Origin: Aplidium turbinatum
Lineage: Eukaryota > Chordata > Ascidiacea > Aplousobranchia > Polyclinidae
DNA length: 64,000 nt
Direction of reading: 5' to 3'
NCBI GenBank assembly: GCA_918807975.1
Contig: OU964924.1
Location: 3,050,501 to 3,114,500, forward strand
Positions 32,726 to 43,456 of this stretch are shown here, piece by piece. The notes beneath the pieces are model-generated. The model saw only the letters and a list, made by a program, of their open reading frames with translations, was not told the origin of the DNA and made no database searches. The position numbers were made by a program, and so were the translations under genes. Numbering within the stretch: the stretch's first letter is position 1; every line of letters begins with the position of its first letter.

Positions 32726-33080
32726 AAATAGGTTGAAGAAATAGGTCCGTAGCCTACAGGTCCAATTTTGTTTTTCAAAATTTTCAAAAGCATCCCCACG
32801 GAGGTGTTTTGGACCTTGTTGAGCAGCAATATGTAGACATCATCCCAGGGATGGTGTTGGACCGTATTACATAATTTTATTTTGTATCCCAGGGATGTAG
32901 GCTACTTGGACCGTAAAAGGTTAAAGAGGCCCTAAAATATGGTAATGAGGTTGTTCTTCCAGAAGCCCGAGGTCCACCTTCAACACCCAGAAGGTCCGGA
33001 TTCGGATCGCGGTCCGCCAGTTAAGTAGCCCTGTGCTATATATCGCTTTTCGTAATTGGTTATGCTATTCATGCACAATG
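32726..33080. other. Spacer, unassigned
   Basis: No gene is seen. The phrase CCCAGGGATG(G/T) occurs twice near 32850-32895. Confidence 0.3.
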
Positions 33081-33285
33081 CAGCCCTCGAAATTAGCTTC
33101 CATTTACGACGGCAAAAACATTGCCGTCGCCAAATCAATCACGCAAGCTATTTTACGCGCTGACAATGCTCTTATGAACTGTAAAAAGTTTGTAACCTTA
33201 TATATAAATACTGGTTTATTGTTACGCAAAAGTTATTCTTTCATCGAATGCTTAATGTTTACCGATGTTGTTGCGAATATAAATC

Positions 33286-33563
33286 ATGGTGAAGGATGAT
33301 CCAGTTAAGAAGAGGAATTTACCTGCTATAGGTTATCAAACAGAGGGAACAGAAGAAAAAGTTAGTGTGGTATTTTGCAAAATTTGTAAAGAATTTTATG
33401 ACGGAAACAAATCGTAATTAGAAAAGCTACGGGGTCAAGTTAAAAAAGTAGTACAAATTTGGATAAATGGTTCTTCGGCAGTAAAGAAAAGTAATGCTTG
33501 CGATCATATGGCATCGCGCATTCATGAACGGGAAGTTCTGCGTCTTCAAGTATTCCAGTGATG
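33286..33563 (+). pseudogene. BED/C2H2-like zinc-finger remnant of a transposase
   Basis: The frame reads VKDDPVKKRNLPAIGYQTEG, then VSVVFCKICKEFYDGNKS, a stop, and GQVKKVVQIWINGSSAVKKS with SNACDHMASRIHEREVLRL. The CxxC...H...H spacing with KxNAxDHxxSxxH resembles the N-terminal DNA-binding finger of some hAT/ZBED-like proteins. Only this domain is left, with an internal stop. Confidence 0.55.
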
Positions 33564-34187
33564 ACGCGACAACCTCATCCTCCGATGCAGCATCTGATGA
33601 TTCCAATTCTGACTAGTTCTTTATCAAACAGACTTTGTATTGCTCGTATTATCCCAATTGTGCCGAAATTATGTTAGTGTAAACGTAAATTAAGGCAATC
33701 TTCTCGTAGGGAGCTATTAATTCGTTACCGGTACCTGGTTGAGCAATTAACGTTATTTTATGATAATTAAACGTTGCTGATGTCGAATTAATGTAAAACA
33801 AACGTAAATTTTTTATTAGGCATTGCTGTTACGCAATATAACCCACCGGGAAAATTAAATCGATTTGTGCTGACTCGAACGTTGAATCAACCCAAAATTA
33901 ACTTACTTTCCCCCCGTGAGTTATTTAACGTGAATTACCGTAACAGCGTGTGTATCGCATTGCTCGCTTTATCGCTACTTTTGGTATCATTACATCACAA
34001 CAAATCAAACAGTGCGGTCGTGATAGACTACGCTAGTATATTTTTCGCTTCTTGTTTTACATGTTTTGGTACACTTTTTTTGTATTAAACGTTCACAGCA
34101 ATTGCCGAGGCAATATCAATCTTTGCAATTTGGGCTTAGCAACGTTTTTGCCAAGTAAAAATATACTAATTTCGAAGACTGCGTGAG

Positions 34188-34818
34188 TAGGCTGGCCCCT
34201 TTTTGGGTGATTTTGGAAATTGATTAGGCCTGGGTGTTAAATTTTTGCTTTGACCCAAAAAAATGAAATTCCCAAAATTTTTTTGGATTTGAACTATGTC
34301 TAGACCCTGCCCCGGGCCCCGATCCGTCTCGCCAGTTGACGAAATTTAGAACAGCCATAACTTTTACAATATTCATGTTAATAATGTCATGTAAGTACTC
34401 ATTTTCATTGGTTTTTCATGGAGAACAAGAATCTAAAGGTTTTTGATACATATGACATGATTTAGAAATCTTGCTTTTTTGTAATTATTTGAAAAATTAC
34501 TGTTATTACGCTTATTAGCCTCATTTTGCATAGCAATGTCTGAAACAACTGCCTTTGTGTTTACTGTATTTATTCTCTTGATTTCAGCATGGTATTGTAA
34601 GGTTTGTCAAATTTTTAATATGGATGAGAGAAAAAGAAGAAAAATTGCAAAAGATCCTCTTGATATTGGTATGTACCAACCCATGAGTCAGTCAATGCTT
34701 CCGCTTAAGCTAGATGTCCTGAGGCATTATCTGTATCTGCGAAATATTAAGTACACAAATGATGTAGGACAAACTGTGCTCTACAATGAAGTTTATGACT
34801 GCATTTGTAAAATCTACA
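34188..34818. repeat. Left terminal inverted repeat
   Basis: It is nearly identical in reverse to 36199-36822. It contains the start of the coding region, including MDERKRRKIAKDPLDIGMYQ. Confidence 0.9.
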
Positions 34819-36169
34819 TCCATTCCAGCAACAAAAAGTAAGACCAGAATAATAGCCGAAATGCAAGAACTAGAAAAAATGAGGAAGGAAGTTAACAAAA
34901 GAAAGAATCCCAAACGAATTCTTGACTTCACAGATCATCTAAGTTTGATTTTCTCTGTTCTTGAAAGTACAACTGATGTACCAATACCAGAGAGAGAATT
35001 TTACAATGACCTGTGCACTGACAGGAAAATGATGAATTCCTTCTCTGTTGACAAACAACAAACTGCTAAATATCAGCGTAAACTCAGAAATCAACTCCAG
35101 CTCCAGCAGTCTTCAACCGGAACCATCAACGTTGGAATGCTACGAAGAGAGCAGCTCTTATCAAGGAAGCGGATCTGAAAAGAGCAGTGCAAGTAGCTTC
35201 GAACTATGGGAAGAAGAAACTTGTCAAGAACACCAGTCAGCTTCTAACTCTTCATACTTCACACAATCACTGCAAAATACAGCTGTTGTTGCAGCGCAGA
35301 TCAATGTTGGTGAAGAGCAGGTAGCCAAAATTTTAACTGCTTATAACCAAGACATTGGTTACCAAGCAGTGGTAACGAGAAAGTCAGTTTGTGGTCAGAG
35401 GGAAAAAGCACGGAGACAACAGATAAGTGAAATGAGACAAAATGCTGTATATGGTATGTTTGGTATGGTGATAAACTAGTTTTTAACTACTCTGTTGTTT
35501 CACAGCCTGACGAAACTTATCTGGGATTTTGCAGCCCTGAAAATGGGACTGGTATGTAACGCATATGATTTTATATTATCTGTTGAACTAAAGGAGCTGG
35601 ATAGCCATATAAAGCATAACTAGTACACATGATACAAAGTGAACTAAAGTAGCCTATGAAAGACTGCTTCTGTTCTTGGATGGATATTTCTAACAATGAC
35701 ACTTTTCTCAACAGGTAAATGTGTAGCTGATAGCATCTTGGACTACTTGGAATCATTGGAGGTTGATGCTGGGGATATCTGTGTGTTAGGCTGTGACGGA
35801 ACAAGCTGCAACACTGGGTGGAAAGGGGGTTCAACCGCATGCATAGAACAAAGGCTGGCAAGACCGTGTCAACGAGTAGTATGCATGTTGCATCATTATG
35901 AACTGCCACTACGCAAGCTGTTTGAAAAACTTGATGGTTCAACAACAGGCTCAAGTAGCTTTTCTGGACCAATTGGTCAGCTGGCAGCAACAGATGTATG
36001 GCAACAGCCTTGCCAGAAGTTTGATCCTCTCAAGCTTGCAGAATTTCCGTTGCTAAGCAAAGAAGTCGAAAATAGTTTGTCAACAGATGCAAAATATCTT
36101 TATCAAATGTGCATGATGGTGAATGATGGAAATATTTCTGGGGCACTGCTAAAGAAAAAAATGAGCTGA
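34536..36169 (+). pseudogene. Transposon-encoded protein, multi-exon, C-terminally truncated
   Basis: Pieces in order: MDERKRRKIAKDPLDIGMYQ and LPLKLDVLRHYLYLRNIKYT (34620-34750); a frame change near 34815; KSKTRIIAEMQELEKMRKEV; FYNDLCTDRKMMNSF; TRKSVCGQREKARRQQISEM. Two candidate introns follow, with GT at 35455 and 35553 and AG before 35517 and 35716. Then come GKCVADSILDYLESL, VLGCDGTSCNTGWKGGSTAC, CMLHHYELPLRKLFEKLDG and SSFSGPIGQL. I recall the CDGTxxNTGxxGG...LHxNELPLRxLFxxLDG...FxGPIG signature from multi-copy proteins in arthropods and cnidarians with no settled function. The usual C-terminal third is absent; the frame runs straight into the right inverted repeat. Confidence 0.65.
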
Positions 36170-36198
36170 TGTAGATTTTAGATTTTACGATGCAGCTG

Positions 36199-36822
36199 TG
36201 TAGATTTTACAAATGCAGTCATAAACTTCATTGTAGAGCACAGTTTGTCCTACATCATTTGTGTACTTAACATTTCGCAGATACAGATAATGCCTCAGGA
36301 CATCTAGCTTAAGCGGAAGCATTGACTGACTCATGGGTTGGTACATACCAATATCAAGAGGATCTTTTGCAATTTTTCTTCTTTTTCTCTCATCCATATT
36401 AAAAATTTGACAAACCTTACAATACCATGCTGAAATCAAGAGAATAAATACAGTAAACACAAAGGCAGTTGTTTCAGACATTGCAATGCAAAATGAGGCT
36501 AATAAGCGTAATAACAGTAATTTTTCAAATAATTACAAAAAAACAAGATTTCTAAATCATGTCATATGTATCAAAAACCTTTAGATTCTTGTTCTCCATG
36601 AAAAACCAATGAAAATGAGTACTTACATGACATTATTAACATGAATATTGTAAAAGTTATGGCTGTTTTAAATTTCGTCAACTGGCGAGACGGACCGGGG
36701 CAGGGTCTAGACATGGTTCAAATCCAAAAAAATTTTGGGAATCTCATTTTTTTGGGTCAAAACAAAAATTTAACACCCAGGCCTAATCAATTTCCAAAAT
36801 CACCCAAAAAGGGGCCAGCCTA
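36199..36822. repeat. Right terminal inverted repeat
   Basis: Inverted copy of 34188-34818. The minus-strand ORF at 36185-36481 is the mirror copy of the first exon, with one Ile to Val difference visible (RNIKYT versus RNVKYT). It is not an independent gene. Confidence 0.9.
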
Positions 36823-37074
36823 CTGCGTGAGTGCTCACAGCAAGTAAATTAGTCTGAAGTGAGGTCTTGGTGCGATGTTTCTGCTGATTAAACTCCCGCT
36901 GCGAGTAAATAACACAGGAAGCAATTTTAAACAATTTTTGTCCGAATTAATTTTGTCTGCTCATTTTTGCGACGGCATTTTTATTGCCGTAGCAGAATGG
37001 CCATTATGATGTATGCGGCAGCATTTACCACGGCAATTGCCGCGTGCCGCCGCTAATTTCGAGGACTGACAATG

Positions 37075-37911
37075 TGCATACTATCAACCCGTTCGAGCAT
37101 GAAGTGTTGTTATTATCAACTTGTCAAGTACGTGACAAGCGGCTCGTGATGCTGTTTTGTTTCATGACATTCACACCGTGGTCGGTGAGTCAGTGGATCT
37201 AATTTGTAAACATGCGGCCTTTAATTTGTTAAGCCCATTGTTGTTCCAATTTATTCCGATCAAATTGGCCACATCAGGCACAAACAGTGCACCGTGCCTA
37301 CTTACGAATAAAATACGATACCAAGACTGTTTATTGGAACTATGAAACTACAGATGGCCGTCTATAATATATTTTTGCATGAGGCTTTTCGCCGAAAAAC
37401 GTGTAAATGCTGTAATTATGACGTCATTATCGTGATTGTAAGCCGCGGGAATTTTTTTCACGAAAAAGCAGATTCCTGGGAAGCTAAGCATTTTTTCCAG
37501 CTCTGTTTCTAACCCTGACGTCATTGCATAGCACAAACAATTATTGCAAGAATATAATTTTCAACACTACATTTAACATTATAGAAACAAAAATAATAAG
37601 CTAACGTTTTCGGCTAGTCATGCAGCCCTTTTCAAGCCTATAAGAAAAATATTCTTTAAAAGAAATACTAAAGTGCACTTTTGTTTGTACATATAAAAAT
37701 AAAAATTAAAAGTGCTATTGTGACAAATAAAATTACTACCATATATTCAAAAGAACAATTAATTTTAGTACAAAACAATCATTTATGCTTTGCAGTGTAG
37801 GGATGGCATCATACGGACTGCGGCATAAAGTCATGTATTACATGCTGCACAGTGCACAGTCATGTTGTCTCTATGATGCCTCAAGGACCTTACTCCAAGT
37901 CTTTACATGTG
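37075..37911. other. Spacer, unassigned
   Basis: No gene or repeat is recognised between the two transposable elements. Confidence 0.3.
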
Positions 37912-37919
37912 GTGTGGTA

Positions 37920-38446
37920 TAGAGCTGGGTGATATTTCGATACGATATTTTTTCGGCAGCGATATTTATTCACAAAGTTTCGATTTTATCGTTTATAAAT
38001 GTACTGAAATTATAGCAACATTTTCGCATGCGCACTTGCGCAGTGACTCAGACATCGCATGCACAGACAATCCTCAAGCGTGTGTGCATTGTTTACGCAT
38101 TGCAAGCAGTCTTTGTGATTATGCAATCTTGCTTATTGATTCCCACGTGTTTGCACGTTGTTGCGAAGGATGAAGTCTGGTAAATACGATAGGAAACTTG
38201 CAAGCTGACTGAATTTACGTAGCATAGCGTAGCGGCCATAGCATAGTGTAGCGGCCATAGCATAGTGTAGCGGCCGTAGCCCAGGGTAGCTACAGCTAGG
38301 TAGATACTTTATTTTGTTTTGCTACTCACAGCATTAACACTCTTACAAAAAAAGCGATTTGCCGTAAAATATCGAAACTTAGATAATATCGTTTTATTTT
38401 TGGTAATATCGTATCGAAATTATTTTACCAATATCGCCCAGCTCTA
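37920..38446. mobile_element. hAT MITE with TAGAGCTGGGTGATAT ends
   Basis: TAGAGCTGGGTGATATTTCG and the inverted ATATCGCCCAGCTCTA form the ends. The flanks GTGTGGTA and GTGTGATA agree at 7 of 8. Inside, ATAGCATAGTGTAGCGGCC is tandemly repeated near 38225-38275. TATCG-rich motifs repeat near both ends. Confidence 0.85.
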
Positions 38447-38454
38447 GTGTGATA

Positions 38455-39053
38455 GTCAAATCTTTCAAAAATTTGGCATACTAGTCAGAGTCGTTTTCAT
38501 CCAATATTGAACTTATCATACTTTTCATCCATTAATTCTTTTAAACTGGACTTTGGTTTTGCTAAACATCATCTAGGCCTATATACCGTACTTGCAAAGA
38601 AATCACAGGATTGCAAAAATTGAAACACCACAATTAAGCCACCAAAAAAATTTCCTTTAGGACCACACTAGTGGTTCTTTTTCTTTTGACCAACTACTAG
38701 GCTATTGAATTCTCTATTTAGGTTATGTATGAATTTGTTGGGATCCTACAACATTTTTGTAGTTTTTTTGAAATATCTTTTGTATGATACTATATGAACA
38801 TTGTGTTGCTGTTAGTTTGATAATATTTTGGCTTGGCTAAGCTTTTTGCCACTGTATTATACTTGTGATCTTGCTTACTATGTATATACTTTTGATTTTT
38901 TTTTAGGTTTTAGCTTGGTTGAAATTGAAATATTTTCATCTTTTCTTAGCTTTCACATCAGCCTTATTGCAGAATATTTGGTAAGTATTGCAGCCCTAGC
39001 TAAGTTTAGCTACTTTCATCATTTAGTGTATAGGCTAATATGAATTTAAGTTC
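38455..39053. other. Spacer, unassigned
   Basis: No supported gene. A 71-codon ORF at 38828-39043 is hydrophobic and has no other support. Confidence 0.3.
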
Positions 39054-39060
39054 GTCAAGG

Positions 39061-40041
39061 CAAGGGGTCGGCAACCTTTTGTTAGTCACAGGCCAAATGT
39101 CGAGTGTACAACTCTTTGGCGGGCCGGAATTTTCATTAATACTATAATTCACACTCACTTCAGTATATTACGCTATATTGCTGCAATCTCAATCATACCA
39201 ATCACAAAAAGAGAAAAGTAATAATATGTATTCACACTTCAACAACATCAGCATTAATGTGACACTTGATGCTGCTTGCTTTGTGAAAGTTTTTCAACAT
39301 CTGGTGACAAGTCAGATGAAGTAAGAACCAGAACATTTTCTAAATGGGCATGAGAAATGCGTGATCTTAGCTTGCTCTTCATGAATTTCATTGTTGAAAA
39401 CATTTGTTCACATGTGTACGTGCTACCAAACATCGATGCCATTTCTTTTGCATCGTTAGTCAAGCTTGGATAAAGACCACTTTCAAGAAGGTACTTTTTG
39501 TAAAATTCAAGCAGCGATATGCCCTTCGTATGAAATTTTGCCTTCAATTCGTCACTGCATTGCATTTGAAAAAGGTCCATTTGAAATTTTTTGGGAATGG
39601 TATTGGCATCCACATCAAACGGAGTAGCCTACTGAATAGCCTGAGTTTATTTTGTAGAGAACAAATGTGAGGAAAATTCAGTAATTAAATTTCGTATCAC
39701 AGTGACAAATGCAGTGTTGCTACTAGGTTTGCTCTCCTCCTGTATAGTAAATTGAACATGATTTTCTTTGTCCAGTTGACATTCCCAGAGTCGCAGTTTT
39801 GTTTCAAATGCGAGTATGTTCCTCCACATCTCACATCTACTGCCTTCGCACCAGTTTTATGGCGTAACAATAGACTAGTACGAGGTACTTATGGAGTAAC
39901 AATACCACAATTTTTTCAAACAGTGCTAACACTGGAGTTCGAAACTCAATAAGAAACGGCGGGCCGTATTCTTGTGATAACTAATTAATATGTCTCGGGC
40001 CGGATGATTTTGCATGGCGGGCCGTAGGTTGCCGACTCTTG
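39061..40041 (-). mobile_element. hAT element (CAAGGGGTCGGCAACC ends) with transposase remnant
   Basis: CAAGGGGTCGGCAACC on the left and GGTTGCCGACTCTTG on the right are inverted. GTCAAGGC and GTCTAGGC at the borders agree at 7 of 8. GGGCCGGA motifs lie just inside each end. The minus strand encodes the C-terminal part of a hAT transposase, so this is an internally deleted copy of an autonomous element, about 1 kb long. Confidence 0.85.
39254..39829 (-). pseudogene. hAT transposase C-terminal part (GTF2IRD2/ZBED-like group)
   Basis: Two minus-strand frames match in order. NILAFETKLRLWECQLDKEN lies at 39830-39760. IPKKFQMDLFQMQCSDELKA, LYPSLTNDAKEMASMFGSTY, CEQMFSTMKFMKSKLRSRIS and HLENVLVLTSSDLSPDVEKL lie at 39613-39290. 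The MFGSTYxCEQxFSxMxxxKSKxRSRLxxxHL block is the hAT C-terminal dimerisation region, as in the transposase-derived GTF2IRD2/EPM2AIP1-type proteins. The N-terminal finger and most of the catalytic core are missing. There is a frame change or stop near 39640. Confidence 0.85.
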
Positions 40042-40049
40042 GTCTAGGC

Positions 40050-41002
40050 TATAGGCCTACTGATTTTATGGCTTGTTTTGTATTGATTGAAGGCTTTGCT
40101 CTAGCTTTAGCTTTGTCCAGTCTATATTGTTTTGACAAAAATGTAGCAAACAAAGAAGTTAAATTTATTTTGCCAAACAAAGAATGAAGCTAATTTTAAA
40201 CTGGAAATATAGTTATACTTTACAAGGAAACTTGCAAACTTGCATAAGTTTGAGTGAAGGAAACTTGATACATAGCATCCTTCACTCAAACTTATTAAAA
40301 TATGTGATGATTATTATTTGTGTACTGTAAAGTTGCTTTTTATTGACACAATTTTTGACTTCTCATTGTAAAAGTTTAATGTAAAATATTGAGGTTTAGC
40401 ATATCACTATTCAACTCTAAAAATTTCAATACTGTAATTTAATCAACCATCTGCGAAAACTATAGCACAAATGACTAGGAAACTCTTTAGATTTCACGAT
40501 AGATTTTTCTCAAAGAATTAGTTAATTAGAGGTGGTTGACTGTACAGTTGCTGCAAATGAAATCTTTACGTTACAATGATACTTGCTGTCTTGATGAGTT
40601 TGTAAATAACTTGTCTTGAGACCTGCAAATCAGCAGCTATTGCAATCACAGATACAGTGTGTTTTATCCTCGTTAAAACCTGAGTCTCTAAATCAGATAA
40701 TTTCTTCCTACATTGATCCACTCACAAACAAGCACTCAAGAATATAAGCACCAAAAATTTAGAAAATTTTTACCTATAAAAACCGTGCTAAAAATGGCTA
40801 CCCTGACAATCACGACATTCGGTACCAGCAGTACTGTTGGTTCTTGTTAGGACTTGTGAGAAGTAAGTAACAAGCAGCATTAATTAAAAGTCATGAGCAC
40901 ATGATAAAAGACAAAAAATTATTACTAATTAAAAACTTGTTAGGGCAAAGACTTTTTTATTGTGTGATGACTGCGTATTTCAAAATGAAATTTTAATAGT
41001 AT
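40050..41002. other. Spacer, unassigned
   Basis: AT-rich, with no supported gene. The phrase AGTTTGAGTGAAGGAAACTTG near 40245 is partly inverted at 40278-40292. Confidence 0.3.
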
Positions 41003-41011
41003 ATATATGTT

Positions 41012-41212
41012 GGGTCTGCTACTATTCGGTGAGTCCGATTCGGTTAGTCCAATTCGGTGATTTCCTAACCTCTAACCCTAACCCCTAACCCTAAAACGGC
41101 AATGATAATTAGGCTACGGTACCGTACCCGATAATTTAAAAAAAAAATTGAAAAAATCCCCCGTTAATGGATCGGACTCACCGAATCGGACTCACCGAAA
41201 CGGGCCATTCCG
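41012..41212. mobile_element. Copy A of a 9-bp-duplication element family with telomere-like core
   Basis: It runs from GGGTCTGCTACTATTCGG to GGGCCATTCCG between perfect copies of ATATATGTT (41003-41011 and 41213-41221). TTCGGTGAGTCCGATTCGG iterons sit at one end and TCGGACTCACCGAA iterons at the other. The core has CCCTAACCCCTAACCCTAA, followed by GGCTACGGTACC and ATAATTTAAAAAAAA. There is no ORF. Confidence 0.85.
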
Positions 41213-42234
41213 ATATATGTTCTACTTCAATGGATATCTTTCATTTTTTTTTTGATTAAAATATAAAAAATGCTACAAAGTGTGAACAAGTAAGTGCTAA
41301 CTATCAAAATACTTAAAAAAGTTTCATATTGAATGACAGCTTATCGTAAACTTTTTGTATATTATATTATACAGTATATATTATATATTCGTTGTTTAAT
41401 AAAAATTTTCATTTAAATGACAACACTTATCAGGAATTGGTTGATAATGATGATTTCAGACATACTTGTTGTTATTTAGCCTACCTGTTACATTTGATCA
41501 CTGACCATCACCTGTTTATCATTAAAATATCCTGTGCTCTATGTGCTGTCACTACCATCATGTAGTGCACCCAATTCATTCATAGCTTGTCACACCAGTG
41601 TTGGAGCCAGATAAGAGCGTTGTTTGTAATGTTTCTATATCCAATGCAACTCATAAAACGCACTTTACTATGAACAGCGTATAAATATTCCGGAATGGCC
41701 CGTTTCGGCGAGTCCGATTCGACGAGTCCGATTCGGCGAGTTCCCTATTCGGCGAGAGCCCTTTTCGGCGAGTGCCCTATTTGGCAAGTTTTTGAAATTT
41801 TTAAAAGGAAATTATCGGGTACCGTAGCCTAATTGCAATTGCCGTTTTTACATCGTTTTAACGTCGCTAAACGTTGAAATCGTGCAGAAAGGAATAAAAA
41901 GAAAATGTTTGAACTATTAAATCAAAATTCGTCATGTCAGTTCAGTTGTTTTTATTTCTGACCATCATATGAAAAACAATACACGTCAACATAGCAAAGG
42001 TAGAAGCGACAATTCACGTCAACATAGCAAAGGTGTAGAAAAAGGTAGAAGCGACAAAACGCGAACGTTAAAACGTGCTTGTGACCGTAGTAAGTTATTA
42101 AGTTGAAAGAAATTTGGCAAGGTTGCATCACCTTCAAAAAAATTTAAGATATGAAGGAAAAATAAAACAAAGAAAATGTTACAAAAAAAAGTAATGTTTA
42201 TGTCTATAAGTTAGTACTTTTGAATAGTTAAAAT

Positions 42235-43456
42235 CATAGGCGCCTAACTATTTTTTTGGCCGTGGGGGCGAAAGCGTGTTTCATCAGCAGCAACGTAAAT
42301 TCAGCGAAATGTCACGCAGATGGATGACGTAGTTATGTCGTCACACTAGGATTGCTTTTATTGCCACACTCGGAGTTATCGCTACGTTCGACCTACCGTT
42401 AATTATTATAAACAAAGCTCGACCAAAACACATGCTATGCGTCTGCGTTGGCTAGCGGTTGATGGACTGCGACTTTTTAAGCTAAGCGCAACATAAAGTT
42501 TAGCAACGAACTAGATTTATTAGCATAAAACAAGAGACGAAAAGGTTTACTAAAAGGTATACTGTAAATGGAATGAAAATACTAACTTGATCATATGCTT
42601 GAAAATAAACCTGTTGAAAGCAAAATCATTCATGTTTACATCAATTCAACAGCACGTCACCTTTAATAAATTTAAAAGTTGCTGACATCCGTAAACAGCC
42701 CTTGAAAAATAGTTACAGAGAGACGCTTGATTAAGTTTTCGACTTGACATTGCTCCCTTTTCACTACAATATCGCAACTTATGGCTGACCAGCTTTCAAG
42801 TTTCAATTCGCTGTAATACGCCCGTTTTCGTGTTGCAGATGAAACAAAAGATGCGCATATTCCCCGCCTTTGATCATGTTTCTATGGCAACGGACGTGTG
42901 TGCGCCATGCAGTTTGCGCGAGTCCGTTGTTGTGTTGATTATGCCGCTTGTGCGACTGTGGGCAGTGCGGTTTGTACCAGCCCTTGTTACGTTGGTTAGT
43001 GGTAACCTCGGGCCGAGACTTCAAGTTCATTTTCACAGCAACCGATTCACTGCCGCGACAATTCTCTGCAGAGGTTTCGACTTTCGAAAGCAAAATATGT
43101 AGCAAATTATGTTGTTTTTGGGTGCATTCAACATCTGATGACATTGAATCGACGCAAAATGGTAGATTTTTGCTATGTCACAGGCAGCAAAATCAGTCAT
43201 TTTTACATTGATTCAACGTCTGCAGACGTTAAATCAACGTAAAAATGACAGATTTTTTTGTCTGGGGTGGGATTGTAGCATCGCTACTCGTTCTAGTGAT
43301 TATTTACTGCGAAGCTGTTGCGGTTTGTATTTAAAAATGTTTTCCTGCTGCCGATCGCTAGTTCATCTATTGTTTTATGTATCAATGCCGCATAAAAAGT
43401 TGCTCCCACGCGGAAATATGCGTGGGGGCTTGGCCCCCACGGCTTAGGCGCCTATG
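42235..43456. mobile_element. hAT element with CATAGGCGCCTAA ends inside copy B
   Basis: Ends CATAGGCGCCTAA and TTAGGCGCCTATG are exact inverses. They lie between perfect 8-bp copies of GTTAAAAT (42227-42234 and 43457-43464). GCCGTGGGGGC and GCCCCCACGGC lie just inside each end. It is non-autonomous: the overlapping ORFs near 42800-43450 match nothing I know. It carries a mini-MITE at 43184-43268. Confidence 0.92.
43184..43268. mobile_element. Mini-palindromic MITE
   Basis: CAGGCAGCAAAATCAGTCAT pairs with ATGACAGATTTTTTTGTCTG around GATTCAACGTCTGCAGACGT. It is almost a complete hairpin and a member of the dispersed family described for 63327-63414. Confidence 0.8.

Larger units (their letters stand above)
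34188..36822 (+). mobile_element. Young DNA transposon with about 630-bp terminal inverted repeats
   Basis: The ends TAGGCTGGCCCCTTTTTGGG match over roughly 625-630 bp (34188-34818 against 36199-36822) with only a few differences. CTGCGTGAG at 34179-34187 repeats at 36823-36831, giving a 9-bp duplication (up to 11 bp if TA at the border is counted). Long inverted repeats with a 9-bp duplication suggest a Mutator-like group, but the encoded protein is not one I can assign there. The repeats include the first coding exon, so that exon is present on both strands. It is nested in the element at 33081-37068. Confidence 0.85.
33081..37068. mobile_element. hAT-like element with CAGxCCTCGAAATTAGC ends, split by a younger transposon
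   Basis: CAGCCCTCGAAATTAGC on the left matches GCTAATTTCGAGGACTG on the right. ACAATG at 33075-33080 repeats at 37069-37074. Only 6 bp are shared, short of the 8 bp normal for hAT, so the superfamily is not certain. GACGGCAAAAACATTGCCGT and GCGACGGCATTTTTATTGCC-like sequences recur near the two ends. The interior holds a zinc-finger remnant (33286-33560) and the nested element at 34188-36822. Without the nested element its length is about 1.35 kb, too short for a full transposase. Confidence 0.65.

Noticed and set aside
36185-36481. Minus-strand 98-codon ORF
   Set aside because: It is the inverted-repeat copy of exon 1 of the transposon gene, not a separate gene.
41080-41099. True telomere end
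   Set aside because: The CCCTAA tract is short, imperfect and lies inside an element with a 9-bp duplication, as also in the copy at 45685-45908.
42803-43447. Overlapping ORFs of 87-113 codons on both strands
   Set aside because: They lie inside a non-autonomous hAT, are mutually exclusive and resemble no transposase.
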